A DNA stretch of 64,000 nucleotides from Rhizobium sp. ASV8 (GTDB lineage: Bacteria; Pseudomonadota; Alphaproteobacteria; Rhizobiales; Rhizobiaceae): NCBI RefSeq assembly GCF_016429255.1, contig NZ_JAELUG010000019.1, forward strand, positions 1 through 64,000. The letters run 5' to 3'. Shown piece by piece: positions 17,965 to 26,587 of this stretch. Each line of letters begins with the position of its first letter. Positions within the stretch are counted from its first letter, which is position 1. Position numbers and translations under genes: made by a program. The notes under the pieces were generated by a model, which was given only the letters and a program-made list of their open reading frames with translations, was not told the origin of the DNA and made no database searches.

Positions 17965-18022
17965 GTGGTTGCATATTGAAACCACGAAATGGCTATCACT
18001 TGCGGTTTTAGTTTGCAACCTC
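17965..18022. promoter_or_regulatory. Paired palindromes GGTT-N9-AACC in the hydrolase/HxlR divergent region
   Basis: Two sites of the same shape: GTGGTTGCATATTGAAACCAC (17965-17985, core GGTT 17967-17970 and AACC 17980-17983) and GCGGTTTTAGTTTGCAACCTC, with core GGTT 18004-18007 and AACC 18017-18020. Both match GnGGTT-N9-AACCnC and are 37 bases apart. They lie between divergent start codons at 17925 and 18095 and are good candidates for the binding sites of the adjacent HxlR regulator. Confidence 0.6.
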
Positions 18023-18094
18023 TATGTTCGAAATTAGTGTCGGCCGTGAGAAGCGGTCCAGGCGGCGATGCATGGAACGCGGGTCGAGCGAGAA

Positions 18095-18562
18095 ATGGCA
18101 AAGAGAATTAGTCACAGGGATTCAATGTGCGGCGTCGCCCGACCTTTGGACGCGATTGGCGATTGGTGGTCGCTGCTGATCATCCGTGACGCCTTCAATG
18201 GCCTACGGCGTTTCGGCGAGTTTCAGAAGAACCTGGGGCTCGCGAAGAACATTCTCTCGGCTCGGCTGCGCAATCTGGTGGCGCACGGCATCATGGACAT
18301 AGAGCCGGCGTCGGATGGCAGCCCCTATCAGGAATATGTACTCACGGAGAAGGGCCGGGGCCTTTTCCCGCTTCTGGTCGCTCTGCGGCAATGGGGCGAG
18401 GACTTCTTCTTCGAGCCGGACGAGAAGCATGTTCTTCTGGTCGATCGCAAGGTCGGTATGCCTGTGCGAAAACTTGAGTTGCGCTCGCAGGATGGCCGTG
18501 TGCTTGGCCCTGAGGACACGGTGGTGACGTGGCCGCCGGAAACTGGCGACCTCGAAGCCTGA
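18095..18562 (+). CDS. HxlR family winged-helix transcriptional regulator
   Basis: A 155-residue HxlR-type regulator. The ATG at 18095 begins MAKRISHRDSMCGVARPLDA, the usual opening for this group; an ATG at 18068 is in frame but adds residues outside the family. The core IGDWWSLLIIRDAFNGLRRF and the helix-turn-helix segment GLAKNILSARLRNLVAHG are diagnostic. HxlR proteins bind as dimers to palindromes near their own genes and often respond to electrophiles or aldehydes through cysteines. Here it most likely controls the two divergent hydrolases. The C-terminal 50 residues are a less conserved extension. Confidence 0.88.
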   Translation: MAKRISHRDSMCGVARPLDAIGDWWSLLIIRDAFNGLRRFGEFQKNLGLAKNILSARLRNLVAHGIMDIEPASDGSPYQEYVLTEKGRGLFPLLVALRQWGEDFFFEPDEKHVLLVDRKVGMPVRKLELRSQDGRVLGPEDTVVTWPPETGDLEA

Positions 18563-18566
18563 ACGC

Positions 18567-19508
18567 CTAAGCCAGGGCGCGAGGATAGGTTTCGCCATGC
18601 CCATCCATTCTCCGGGCCGGGAACAGATTCTGGGCCATGAAGTCGATGAAGGCGCGAACCTTAGGCAATATCTGTTGGTTCGATGGCCATAATATTCGAA
18701 ACGGAATGGCGTTGTCCCAATCCGACCAGTCGTCCAGCACGGTCGTCAGTTCGCCACGCGCCAAGGCCGCGTCCACGGCAAAGTCGGAAAGGCAGGCAAT
18801 GCCCAAGCCTTGCAAGGTCATATGCAACAGTACTTCGATATTGCCGCAGCTCATGCGCGCGGGCAGGCGTGTGTCCACATCCGCATCGGCCCGTCGCAAT
18901 GGCCATCTCTGAACCTGCCCCGTGGTGGGGAAACGGTAGAGCAGACAAGCGTGTTGCGCGAGCTCTTCCGGCTGCTTGGGCGTGCCGTGGGCTGCGAGAT
19001 ATCCGGGCGTGGCGACGTAGAGAAAGCGACTCTCGCCCAGAAGTCGGCTCATCAGGCGTGAGTCACTCATCCCCGTCCCGCCTCGTATCACCGCGTCGAA
19101 ACCCTCGCCGATCACGTCGACCAGGCGGTCGCTGAAATCCAGGTCCAGCTCGATCTTGGGATAACGCTCGGCGAATGCGGCCAATACGGGCTGCATCAGG
19201 CCGCTCACCATCGGCAGGCTGACGCGAAGCCGGCCGCTGGGCTCTGAAGAGGCATCCATCAGCTCGCGTTCGGCTGCGGCAAGCTCGTCGACGATCCGGC
19301 GGCAGCGCTCCAGAAACAGACCGCCTTCCGTCGTCAATGCCACCTGCCGTGTGCTGCGTTGGAACAGGCGGACGCCCAGTTTTCGCTCCAGCCTGGCCAC
19401 GCCGCGGCTAACGGCGGGCGGCGAGATCCCCAATCGTGCCGCCGCGGCGGCAAAGCTGCGGGTTTCAGCGACGCGCATGAAAATCGTCAGACCGCTGAGG
19501 CTATCCAT
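18567..19508 (-). CDS. LysR family transcriptional regulator
   Basis: A 313-residue LysR regulator. The N-terminal helix-turn-helix is clear: MDSLSGLTIFMRVAETRSF and AAAAARLGISPPAVSRGVAR (19-38), followed by ERKLGVRLFQRSTRQV. The remaining 220 residues are the ligand-binding domain (SGRLRVSLPMVSG onward). It stops 4 bases beyond the HxlR stop, converging with it, and is divergent from the MFS gene at 19646. The usual arrangement is that such a regulator controls the adjacent exporter. The AT-rich gap between them (19509-19645) holds an AATCA/TGATT arm pair at 19516-19548 but no clear T-N11-A box. Confidence 0.92.
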   Translation of the reverse strand: MDSLSGLTIFMRVAETRSFAAAAARLGISPPAVSRGVARLERKLGVRLFQRSTRQVALTTEGGLFLERCRRIVDELAAAERELMDASSEPSGRLRVSLPMVSGLMQPVLAAFAERYPKIELDLDFSDRLVDVIGEGFDAVIRGGTGMSDSRLMSRLLGESRFLYVATPGYLAAHGTPKQPEELAQHACLLYRFPTTGQVQRWPLRRADADVDTRLPARMSCGNIEVLLHMTLQGLGIACLSDFAVDAALARGELTTVLDDWSDWDNAIPFRILWPSNQQILPKVRAFIDFMAQNLFPARRMDGHGETYPRALA

Positions 19509-19645
19509 GTGTTTTAATCATATCATTTAGGTTATCAATCAAGTGATTATTGGGCCATTTATCTCCAATTACAACGAAAATAACATGAATATCCTGTTGT
19601 TTTGCCTTGCGGCTAGCGTCCGCATTGGCCCATCCAGAGGTCTTC

Positions 19646-20890
19646 ATGCTCAATAATCTTCAATCCACCCGGGATGAACCGACTGCGGCAAGTGCTGAGG
19701 CTGCGCCACCGGCGCGCGGTGCGCTTTCAGCACTCGTTGCCCTTGCGTTGATGGCCTTCGGCATGGGGACGACCGAGACCATCGTCACCGGATTGCTGAC
19801 CGACATCAGCCGTGACCTGATTTCCAGGGATGTAACGGCCGAGGCCCTGCAGTCGGCGGGCTGGCTCGTTTCCGCCTACGCCTGGAGCGTCACCATTGCA
19901 GCACCCTTGCTGACGATGCTGACATTGCGCCTTCCGAGGCGCAGCATATTGATCGCCGCCGGCGTTGTTTTTACCATTGTCCATATCGTCTCCGCCCTAG
20001 CCGATAGCTATGGTCTGCTTCTGACGACGCGCATCATCGCTGCGAGCGTTCACGGCGTTACCGCCGGCATCGCGCTTATCACGGCGGCCGAGCTGGTGGC
20101 GGAAGAGCGCAAGGGTTGGGCGATCGGGATCATGCTTTCCGGCTTCACGATCGCCAGTATTCTCGGTGTTCCGCTGGGAACGTTTCTTGGCAGCACGTTT
20201 GGCGATTGGCGCTCCGCCTTTTGGGCGATTGCGGTATGGGGAGCTGTCGCAACATCGGCATTGGTAGCTCTGCTGCCGCCGGTCCGCGGCAACAGCGATT
20301 CATCGCTTCTGCAGGAAATGGCAGCGTTCAAGAAGCCCTTGCTGCTGCTGGCCCTGCTGGTCTTGGCGCTCGCCTTCGGCAGCAGCTTCGTCGTCTTCAC
20401 CTATATCAAGGCCATTCTGGAGGATGTCACCCGGGTTCCGCCTATGGCGGTGACGTTTGCGCTGCTGCTGTTTGGATTGGGTATGACTGTCGGCAACGTC
20501 ATCGCTTCCCGCAGCGCCGATCGCTGGCCGTTGCGCACGATCTACGCCAGCCTGGCGCTGCTAGTCGTTGTCATGCTGGCGTTTACGCAGACCGCCCATG
20601 ATAGATTGCTGGTGTTTCCGACTATTTTCCTTTGGGGGGTCGGCAGCTATGCCTTCATGCCTGCGGTGCTTCTGCGCGTGTTCCAGAAGGCGCGGACGGC
20701 GCCACGGCTGGCTTCGGCCATGAACGTTGCGATCTGCAATGCCGGGATTGGCGGCGGTGCGTTGCTGGGTGGCTATGTTGTCGCCAGTCCGCTGGGTCTT
20801 ATGGCGACGCCGGTCGTTGCGGCAATGGTTGCCGTCGCCTGCATGGGGGTGATCCTGTTTTCGACGTGGCTCGAATGCCGCGTCGGCTGA
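19646..20890 (+). CDS. MFS transporter, drug/arabinose-efflux type (DHA1, AraJ-like)
   Basis: A 414-residue major facilitator with 12 predicted helices. The ATG at 19646 is used; a TTG start at 19607 would add 13 unconvincing residues. The first helix reads VALALMAFGMGTTETIVTGL, typical of the AraJ/YdhP efflux group (the TET/V motif), and TTRIIAASVHGVTAGIAL is helix 4. It probably exports a small toxic molecule or sugar-like compound. It is divergent from the LysR gene, a common regulator-exporter pair, and converges on the AraC gene. Confidence 0.88.
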   Translation: MLNNLQSTRDEPTAASAEAAPPARGALSALVALALMAFGMGTTETIVTGLLTDISRDLISRDVTAEALQSAGWLVSAYAWSVTIAAPLLTMLTLRLPRRSILIAAGVVFTIVHIVSALADSYGLLLTTRIIAASVHGVTAGIALITAAELVAEERKGWAIGIMLSGFTIASILGVPLGTFLGSTFGDWRSAFWAIAVWGAVATSALVALLPPVRGNSDSSLLQEMAAFKKPLLLLALLVLALAFGSSFVVFTYIKAILEDVTRVPPMAVTFALLLFGLGMTVGNVIASRSADRWPLRTIYASLALLVVVMLAFTQTAHDRLLVFPTIFLWGVGSYAFMPAVLLRVFQKARTAPRLASAMNVAICNAGIGGGALLGGYVVASPLGLMATPVVAAMVAVACMGVILFSTWLECRVG

Positions 20891-20932
20891 ACCCCATGCG
20901 GCGGCGTGGAAGCCGTCTGCCATCAGACTTGA

Positions 20933-21925
20933 TCAGTTTCTTGTCCGACGCAAGGTTTCCGAAGGGCTTTCGCCGAAGCGTTCGCGATAGGCGAAGGCCG
21001 TGCGGCCCAGATGGCCAAGGCCGCAGGCAAAGACTGCGTCTGCGACGGTAAGGTCAGCTTGCCCCGCCAGCAGCGTCTTGCGCAGTATTTCCAGGCGCGC
21101 GCTCTGCACCGCCTCGATAAGGGTGTGTCCACGAGCCCGGCGGTAGCTGTCCTGCAATGTGCGCAAGGGAATGCCGGCAGCCTCGGCGATATCGGTGGTC
21201 GTGATCGCGCGCGTCGCGTTTGAACGGATGTATTCGTCTGCCCTGCGCACGGCTGTAGGCCCGCTGTCCGGCGCGGGCCGCGCGAGCGCCGGCTGATGAT
21301 TGTGTCGCAACCCCGACAGAAGCAGGCTGGTCAATCCATCGCGGAGCATGGTCTTGTAAGCGAGCGGCATATTGGCTTCGAGCGATGAGCAGAGCATAAG
21401 ATCCGCATGGCGCAAAATGCCTTGTCCGATCGGTGAGGTGAGATCAACCGCAGGATCGAACTCGATCCTGCCGGGTTCGCCATCGATGAGTTTCCCCAGA
21501 TAGTCCTCGACCGGGCCGCGCTCCATCAGGACGATCAGCTTCTCGCAACCTTCCTTCCAGAGCATCCGCGTCGAGAGCGTCGGGGACAGAAACGTGGCGC
21601 TTTTACCGGCGACGGCAAGCGTCTGGCTATTGCCGCATTTCACCAGGGATTCGCCCTTGATCGGGATCTGCAGCAGAAAGAAGCGGGAAAGTTCTCCGGG
21701 ATCGATCTCCACTTCGGCGCCATAGGAGACGAGATTGATGGAGTAGCCGGTCTCTTTCACCAGGCGATGGCGCGCATGAAAGCCTTGCTCCGCCTTACCA
21801 GTTACCATGAGGAAATGTGGGCAGAAGATCTGTCCGATTGCCATGCGCGCGTCATCGACATCGCAGGTATCCACCCGCTGGTCGCCGCTCGATCGTAGTG
21901 CCTCTATTCCGATCATTCCGCCCAT
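20933..21925 (-). CDS. AraC family transcriptional regulator
   Basis: A regulator with an N-terminal AraC-binding-like domain and a C-terminal double helix-turn-helix (ITTTDIAEAAGIPLRTLQDS and ACGLGHLGRTAFAYRERFGE). The frame is open to an ATG at 22075 (380 residues), but that start would leave only 20 bases to the divergent flavin-reductase gene. An ATG at 21925 (330 residues, family-typical length) or 21916 leaves room for promoters, so I use 21925; the start is uncertain. Its place beside the flavin reductase, SDR and StyA-like genes suggests it activates them in response to an aromatic compound. Confidence 0.85.
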   Translation of the reverse strand: MGGMIGIEALRSSGDQRVDTCDVDDARMAIGQIFCPHFLMVTGKAEQGFHARHRLVKETGYSINLVSYGAEVEIDPGELSRFFLLQIPIKGESLVKCGNSQTLAVAGKSATFLSPTLSTRMLWKEGCEKLIVLMERGPVEDYLGKLIDGEPGRIEFDPAVDLTSPIGQGILRHADLMLCSSLEANMPLAYKTMLRDGLTSLLLSGLRHNHQPALARPAPDSGPTAVRRADEYIRSNATRAITTTDIAEAAGIPLRTLQDSYRRARGHTLIEAVQSARLEILRKTLLAGQADLTVADAVFACGLGHLGRTAFAYRERFGESPSETLRRTRN

Positions 21926-22057
21926 GACTGCTTTCGCTGCGATTGCTTTCGAAAGTGAGGTTCTGACCGCCTGTTGCCGGATCTGGACATCACCTCGCGC
22001 AATCTGGATTGCCGTGCGCTCGACTTCGCCGGAACATCGGGGAAATTTTAAGCATGA

Positions 22058-22076
22058 AATGGATCTAAAATCCATT
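22058..22076. promoter_or_regulatory. Inverted repeat before the flavin reductase gene
   Basis: A perfect 7-base inverted repeat, AATGGAT-ctaaa-ATCCATT, lies 20 bases before the flavin-reductase ATG. It could be a regulator site or an mRNA leader hairpin. It also covers the ATG (22075) of the longest AraC reading, one more reason to doubt that start. Confidence 0.4.
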
Positions 22077-22095
22077 CGCCAAGGGAACGAAAAAG

Positions 22096-22590
22096 ATGGG
22101 TAACGAGGAATTCCGCGCCGGCATGCGCAAGCTGGCTGGCGGCGTCACGATTATTACCTCCATCGACAGCACGGGTCAGCGCTGCGGACTGACCGCGACC
22201 GCGGTCTGTTCGCTCTCGACCGAGCCGCCCTCTCTGGTCGCCTGCGTCAACCGCAACAGCTCCGTTGCGGCGGTGGTGGAAAGTACCCGCGTTTTTGCCG
22301 TCAATGTGCTGTCGTTCGATCAGCAGGATGTTGCAGAGGTCTTTGCCGGCCGTGCCGGCCTCGTGCGGGAAGAACGTTTCGCCTCTGGCAAATGGCGCGC
22401 GATCGAGACAGGCGCACCGGTGCTGCACGACACGGCGGTGACGTTCGAATGCGAGCTCGCCGAGATCAAGGAGTTCGGCACCCATCTCATCCTGATCGGT
22501 CAGGTCGCGGCCACGCATCTGTCCGAAGGGCGGGATAACCCGCTGCTCTACGGCAACGGCGCATTTCTGACGGCCGCAGCCGTCGCCTGA
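22096..22590 (+). CDS. Flavin reductase (HpaC/StyB-like), partner of the StyA-like monooxygenase
   Basis: A 164-residue FMN-binding split-barrel flavin reductase. It opens FRAGMRKLAGGVTIITSIDS and continues with GLTATAVCSLSTEPPSLVACVNRNSS, the family's flavin-binding part, and has the late motif LIGQVAATH. It reduces free FAD or FMN with NAD(P)H and passes it to a separate oxygenase. The likely partner is the StyA-like flavoprotein two genes downstream (23457-24695). The two are separated by an SDR gene in the same direction with short gaps, so all three are probably co-transcribed. Confidence 0.9.
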   Translation: MGNEEFRAGMRKLAGGVTIITSIDSTGQRCGLTATAVCSLSTEPPSLVACVNRNSSVAAVVESTRVFAVNVLSFDQQDVAEVFAGRAGLVREERFASGKWRAIETGAPVLHDTAVTFECELAEIKEFGTHLILIGQVAATHLSEGRDNPLLYGNGAFLTAAAVA

Positions 22591-22624
22591 TCGCATCTTT
22601 TGAAAATCGAAAGCAAGAAGGGGA

Positions 22625-23416
22625 ATGTCCATGCGTGGACTGAAAGGTAAAACTGCGATTGTTTCCGGCGGCGCGACGCTGATCGGCGAAGGCGTAGCCA
22701 AGGTGTTGGCTGACTATGGTGTGTCGGTCGTCATTGCCGATATCAACGACGAAGCCGGGAGGGCGGCGGCAGCGCGCTGCGGCTCCAATGTCCGTTTCAT
22801 CAAAGCCGATATTACCAGCGACGATGAGATCAAGTCGCTGATCGATGAGACCGTGAAGGCGACGGGACGGTTGGACTTTCTTGTCAACGTCGCCTGCACC
22901 TATCTCGACAATGGCGCCGACACCACCCGCGCCGACTGGCTCAGGGCCTTCGATGTCAATATTCTGGGATCGATCGCACTGATGCAGGCCGCTCGTCCGC
23001 AGCTCGCGAAAAACAAGGGCGCGATCGTCAACTTCGGCTCTATTTCGTCGCGCGTCGCCCAGACCGGGCGTTGGGTCTATCCCGTTTCCAAGGCGGCGAT
23101 CCTGCAGCTCACTCGCAATCAGGCCATGGATCTTGCACCGGAAGGCATTCGCGTCAACGCCGTGTCGCCGGGCTGGACCTGGAGCAACGTCATGGTGGAA
23201 CTGACGAAGAACACCCGTGAGAAGGCGGACAGCGTCGCCAAGGATTTTCATCTTCTGGGGCGCACCGGTGGACCTGAAGAGGTGGCGGAAACCGTCGCCT
23301 TCCTGCTTTCGGACAATGCAAGCTTCATCACCGGCACGGATATCCGCGTCGACGGCGGTTACACAGCAATGGGACCGGAGCGGAATGAACCGGCGATCCC
23401 CCGGCTGATGGATTGA
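22625..23416 (+). CDS. Short-chain dehydrogenase/reductase (SDR) family oxidoreductase
   Basis: A 263-residue SDR. The start is ATG 22625 or, six bases on, ATG 22631. The cofactor motif appears as VSGGATLIGEGVAKVL, slightly off the usual TGxxxGxG; the catalytic tetrad is seen as the serine of GSISSRVAQTGRWVYPVSKAA with Tyr and Lys in YPVSK, and the C-terminal part has the usual SPGW and FITGTDIRVDGGYTAMG. It would oxidise or reduce an alcohol/ketone produced by the monooxygenase. SDR genes accompany StyA-like oxygenases in indole-oxidation clusters, which supports an aromatic substrate. Confidence 0.88.
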   Translation: MSMRGLKGKTAIVSGGATLIGEGVAKVLADYGVSVVIADINDEAGRAAAARCGSNVRFIKADITSDDEIKSLIDETVKATGRLDFLVNVACTYLDNGADTTRADWLRAFDVNILGSIALMQAARPQLAKNKGAIVNFGSISSRVAQTGRWVYPVSKAAILQLTRNQAMDLAPEGIRVNAVSPGWTWSNVMVELTKNTREKADSVAKDFHLLGRTGGPEEVAETVAFLLSDNASFITGTDIRVDGGYTAMGPERNEPAIPRLMD

Positions 23417-23456
23417 ATGCCGATCGTCACGATTTCAAAGAGATAAGGGGAGCGAG

Positions 23457-24695
23457 ATGACAAAAAAGCGGAATTTTACCATTGTTGGCGGCGGTCAAGC
23501 GGGACTGCAGCTTGCCTGCGGCCTTCTGGATGCGGGCCATGCGGTTCATGTCGTGCAAAACAGGACGGCGGAAGAAATTGCATCAGGGCGCGTGCTTTCA
23601 AGCCAATGCATGTTCGATGCCGCCCTGCAGAACGAGCGCGATCTCGGCTTGAACTTCTGGGACGAGAGCTGCCCGACGGTCGACTCCATCAATTTCGTCG
23701 TACCGGCCCCGGATGGTTCCGGCAGCAAAGCGATTGAATGGAACGGCAAGCTGGACGGGATGGCCCAGAGCGTCGATCAACGCGTAAAGGTGCCGCGCTG
23801 GATGGCGGAGTTCGAGCGTCGCGGCGGTCAATTGACCATCCATGATGCCGGTATCGAAGACCTCGAAACCTATGCCCGGCAAAGCGATCTCGTGATCGTC
23901 GCGGCCGGGAAGGGGGACATCGCCAAGATGTTCGAGCGCGATGCGGAGCGTTCACCCTTCGACAAACCGCAGCGGGCGCTGGCGCTGACCTATGTCACCG
24001 GCATGACACCCCGCCCTGAGTATTCCGCCGTGAACTTCAATCTGATCCCCGGCGTCGGCGAATACTTCAATTTCCCGGCAATCACGACCACCGGCCCCTG
24101 CGATATCATGGTGTTCGAGGGTATTCCGGGCGGCCCGATGGACTGTTGGAAAGAAGTTGCGTCTCCTGAACAGCACCTTGAAAAGTCGAAATGGATTCTC
24201 GATACCTTCCTGCCGTGGGAAGGTGAGCGTAACCGGCATGTCGCGCTGACCGACGACAATGGCCGTCTGGCGGGCGCTTTCACGCCGACGGTCCGCAAAC
24301 CGATTGGCCATCTGCCGTCCGGCGCGCTGGTGCTCGGCCTTGCCGACGCGGTCTGCCTCAACGATCCGATCACCGGTCAGGGTTCCAACAACGCCTCGAA
24401 GGCGGCGAAATGCTATCTCGACGCCATCCTGGCGCATGGAGAGAAGGCATTCGATGCGGCTTTCATGCACGCGACCTTCGAGGCCTATTGGAGCTATGCA
24501 CAATATGTTGTCGGTTGGACGAATGCGCTGCTTTCACCGCCACCGCCGCATGTCCTCAACATCATGGGGTCGGCTCAGGCCTATCCGGCGCTTGCCCATC
24601 GCATCGCCAACGGCTTCAACGATCCGCGGGATTTCTTCCCATGGTTTGCCGTACCCGAGGAAGCGGACGCCTATCTGCAGCGGCTCGCCGCCTGA
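23457..24695 (+). CDS. Styrene/indole monooxygenase StyA-like FAD protein
   Basis: A 412-residue single-component oxygenase subunit of the StyA family (group E flavoprotein monooxygenases). The FAD-binding fingerprint is IVGGGQAGLQLACGLL near the N-terminus; LSSQCMFDAALQNERDLGLN, PRPEYSAVNFNLIPGVGE and LADAVCLNDPITGQGSNNAS follow the StyA order. StyA uses reduced FAD from a StyB reductase to epoxidise styrene or indole; the reductase here is encoded at 22096. The combination with AraC and SDR genes recalls iif-type indole-oxidation loci (from memory). A hairpin after the gene suggests that transcription partly ends there. Confidence 0.88.
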   Translation: MTKKRNFTIVGGGQAGLQLACGLLDAGHAVHVVQNRTAEEIASGRVLSSQCMFDAALQNERDLGLNFWDESCPTVDSINFVVPAPDGSGSKAIEWNGKLDGMAQSVDQRVKVPRWMAEFERRGGQLTIHDAGIEDLETYARQSDLVIVAAGKGDIAKMFERDAERSPFDKPQRALALTYVTGMTPRPEYSAVNFNLIPGVGEYFNFPAITTTGPCDIMVFEGIPGGPMDCWKEVASPEQHLEKSKWILDTFLPWEGERNRHVALTDDNGRLAGAFTPTVRKPIGHLPSGALVLGLADAVCLNDPITGQGSNNASKAAKCYLDAILAHGEKAFDAAFMHATFEAYWSYAQYVVGWTNALLSPPPPHVLNIMGSAQAYPALAHRIANGFNDPRDFFPWFAVPEEADAYLQRLAA

Positions 24696-24746
24696 GCCGC
24701 GAAGGGGGACGCGCTGCGCCTTGGCGTCATCGTAAAAAGAAAACAT

Positions 24747-24768
24747 GCCCCGCCATATCAGGCGGGGC
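24747..24768 (+). terminator. Hairpin after the StyA-like gene
   Basis: GCCCCGCC-atatca-GGCGGGGC, a perfect 8-base GC-rich stem, followed by CTTTCCCGTTTG. It lies between the StyA-like gene and the CrtI-like gene. The weak T-tract suggests partial termination or mRNA 3'-end protection. Confidence 0.6.
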
Positions 24769-24789
24769 CTTTCCCGTTTGAGGTAGATT

Positions 24790-26379
24790 ATGGCTGAACC
24801 GGATTACATCATCATTGGAAGTGGCATCAATGCGCTCGTTGCGGCCGCCATGCTCGGAAAAAAGGGCAAAAAGGTCCTGCTTGTGGAGCGCAACGACCGC
24901 ATCGGCGGTTGCCTGCGCACGGAGGAAATCACCGCCTCCGGCTACCGCCATGATGTCATGGCGACGACGATGGTGCTTTTCCTGACGTCTCCGGCCTACG
25001 GCGCCATCGGCAAGGACCTAGAAGCCCGCGGACTGGAATTCTGCCATTCGCCCCTGCCGACCGGAGTGCTGCGACCCGATGGCAGTCATGCCATTCTTGC
25101 GATGGATCGCAAAAGCAACATCGATCGTTTTGAGACGATTTGCCCGGGAGATGGAAAGGCATTCGACGCGGACATGAGCCGGTTTGCGGGCAATGCCGGC
25201 TTCGTCTTTGGGCTTCTCGGCGGCAATCTCTGGTCGAGCAAAACGGCCAAGCTCGTGCTGAAAGGGGCATGGAAGCAAGGCCTGCGCGGCTTGGCAGCCT
25301 GGTTCGGAGAGGCGCTTGCGCCGGCACGCGGCTATCTTGAAACGACTTATAGGTCCGAGGAGCTTCGTGCACTCTGGGCGCCATGGGTGCTGCATTGCGG
25401 CCTCGGCCCGGAAAGCAACTACTCGGCGGAAATGGCGCGGGTCATCGGCTTTGCGATCGAGGCTGCCGGATGCCCGATCGTCAAGGGCGGCGCAGAAAAC
25501 CTGTTGCGCGCCTTCGAGCGGCTGATCCGTGACCACGGCGGTGAGATCATGACGGGCGCCGATGTCTCCGGCATCGAGACGGAGGGCTCGGGGCGGGCAG
25601 GGGGTGTCATCCTTGCGGATGGGCGGCGCCTGAAGGCGCGCCATGGCGTTATCGCCTCCGTTACGCCCAACCAGCTCTACGACAGCCTCTTGAAGGGCCT
25701 GTCCGCGCCACTGCCGCAGGAAGTCAGCAAGGGGTTGTCGGCCTATCGCTACGGTAAGGGCAACATGCAAATGCACTATGCGCTGAAGACGCCGCCACGC
25801 TGGCGACAGGGGGATGAATTGGGCAAGGTCGCTCTATTGCACCTGACATCGGGCCTCGACGGCGTCTCGCGCTCCGCGAATGAGGCGGAACGCGGACTTC
25901 TGCCGGCGGAGCCGACCGTTTGCGTGGGGCAGCCGACGGCGCTTGATCCGAGCCGCGCGCCGGAAGGCGGTGCGATCCTGTGGCTGCAGTTGCCCGATAC
26001 ACCACGCTTCATCAAGGGCGACGCTGCGGGAGAAATCGAATGCCCCGCCGATGGCCGCTGGACGGAGCCCCTGCGAGAAGCCTTTGCCGACCGGGTCGAA
26101 GCCATGCTGCGCCTCCACATCGAAAATTTCGACGAGGCCGTGCTCGCGAGGCGATGTTACTCCCCCACCGATCTGGAGGCCATGAATATCAATCTTGTGG
26201 GCGGCGATCCCTATGGCGGTTTCTGCGGGCTCGACCAATTCTTTCTCTGGCGTCCGTTCAAGACATCCGTCAATCACAAGACCCATGTGCCCGGTCTCTT
26301 CCATATCGGGGCATCGACTCATCCCGGGCCTGGTTTGGCGGGAGGATCCGGATTCTTGCTGGCGTCTACGCTGAAGTAG
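24790..26379 (+). CDS. CrtI/phytoene-desaturase-like FAD oxidoreductase
   Basis: A 529-residue NAD(P)/FAD-dependent oxidoreductase of the phytoene-dehydrogenase-related family. The N-terminal dinucleotide fingerprint is DYIIIGSGINALVAAAML with VERNDRIGGCLRTEE following, and the C-terminal FAD motif reads GLFHIGASTHPGPGLAGGSG. No carotenoid genes are nearby, so carotenoid desaturation is unlikely; relatives outside carotenoid clusters oxidise diverse alicyclic or aromatic intermediates. It follows the StyA-like gene in the same direction after a hairpin. Substrate not known. Confidence 0.85.
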   Translation: MAEPDYIIIGSGINALVAAAMLGKKGKKVLLVERNDRIGGCLRTEEITASGYRHDVMATTMVLFLTSPAYGAIGKDLEARGLEFCHSPLPTGVLRPDGSHAILAMDRKSNIDRFETICPGDGKAFDADMSRFAGNAGFVFGLLGGNLWSSKTAKLVLKGAWKQGLRGLAAWFGEALAPARGYLETTYRSEELRALWAPWVLHCGLGPESNYSAEMARVIGFAIEAAGCPIVKGGAENLLRAFERLIRDHGGEIMTGADVSGIETEGSGRAGGVILADGRRLKARHGVIASVTPNQLYDSLLKGLSAPLPQEVSKGLSAYRYGKGNMQMHYALKTPPRWRQGDELGKVALLHLTSGLDGVSRSANEAERGLLPAEPTVCVGQPTALDPSRAPEGGAILWLQLPDTPRFIKGDAAGEIECPADGRWTEPLREAFADRVEAMLRLHIENFDEAVLARRCYSPTDLEAMNINLVGGDPYGGFCGLDQFFLWRPFKTSVNHKTHVPGLFHIGASTHPGPGLAGGSGFLLASTLK

Positions 26380-26587
26380 GCGAGGCTCGATGACGGCTAA
26401 AACTCCTGCGGACTGCCAGCCGTGTAATACCTCAGTATCATAGTCATGCCCCTGCAAGTCTCCTAGCCTTGGACTGTACCTGAACAGGGACTGGGATCTC
26501 GGTGGTTTAGCCGTCCGATAGCGTCGTTACGCGACAAGCTACGGCATGCCATATCCGCGGGTTTCCCAATTGCAGGAGGAGCAATGC

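Noticed and set aside
21926-22075. N-terminal extension of the AraC protein to ATG 22075
   Set aside because: It would leave 20 bases for two divergent promoters and covers an inverted repeat; the added residues are not typical of the family. Not fully excluded.
24790-26379. Carotenoid biosynthesis by the CrtI-like protein
   Set aside because: No crtB, crtE or crtY-like gene is present, and the CrtI-like fold is widespread in other pathways.
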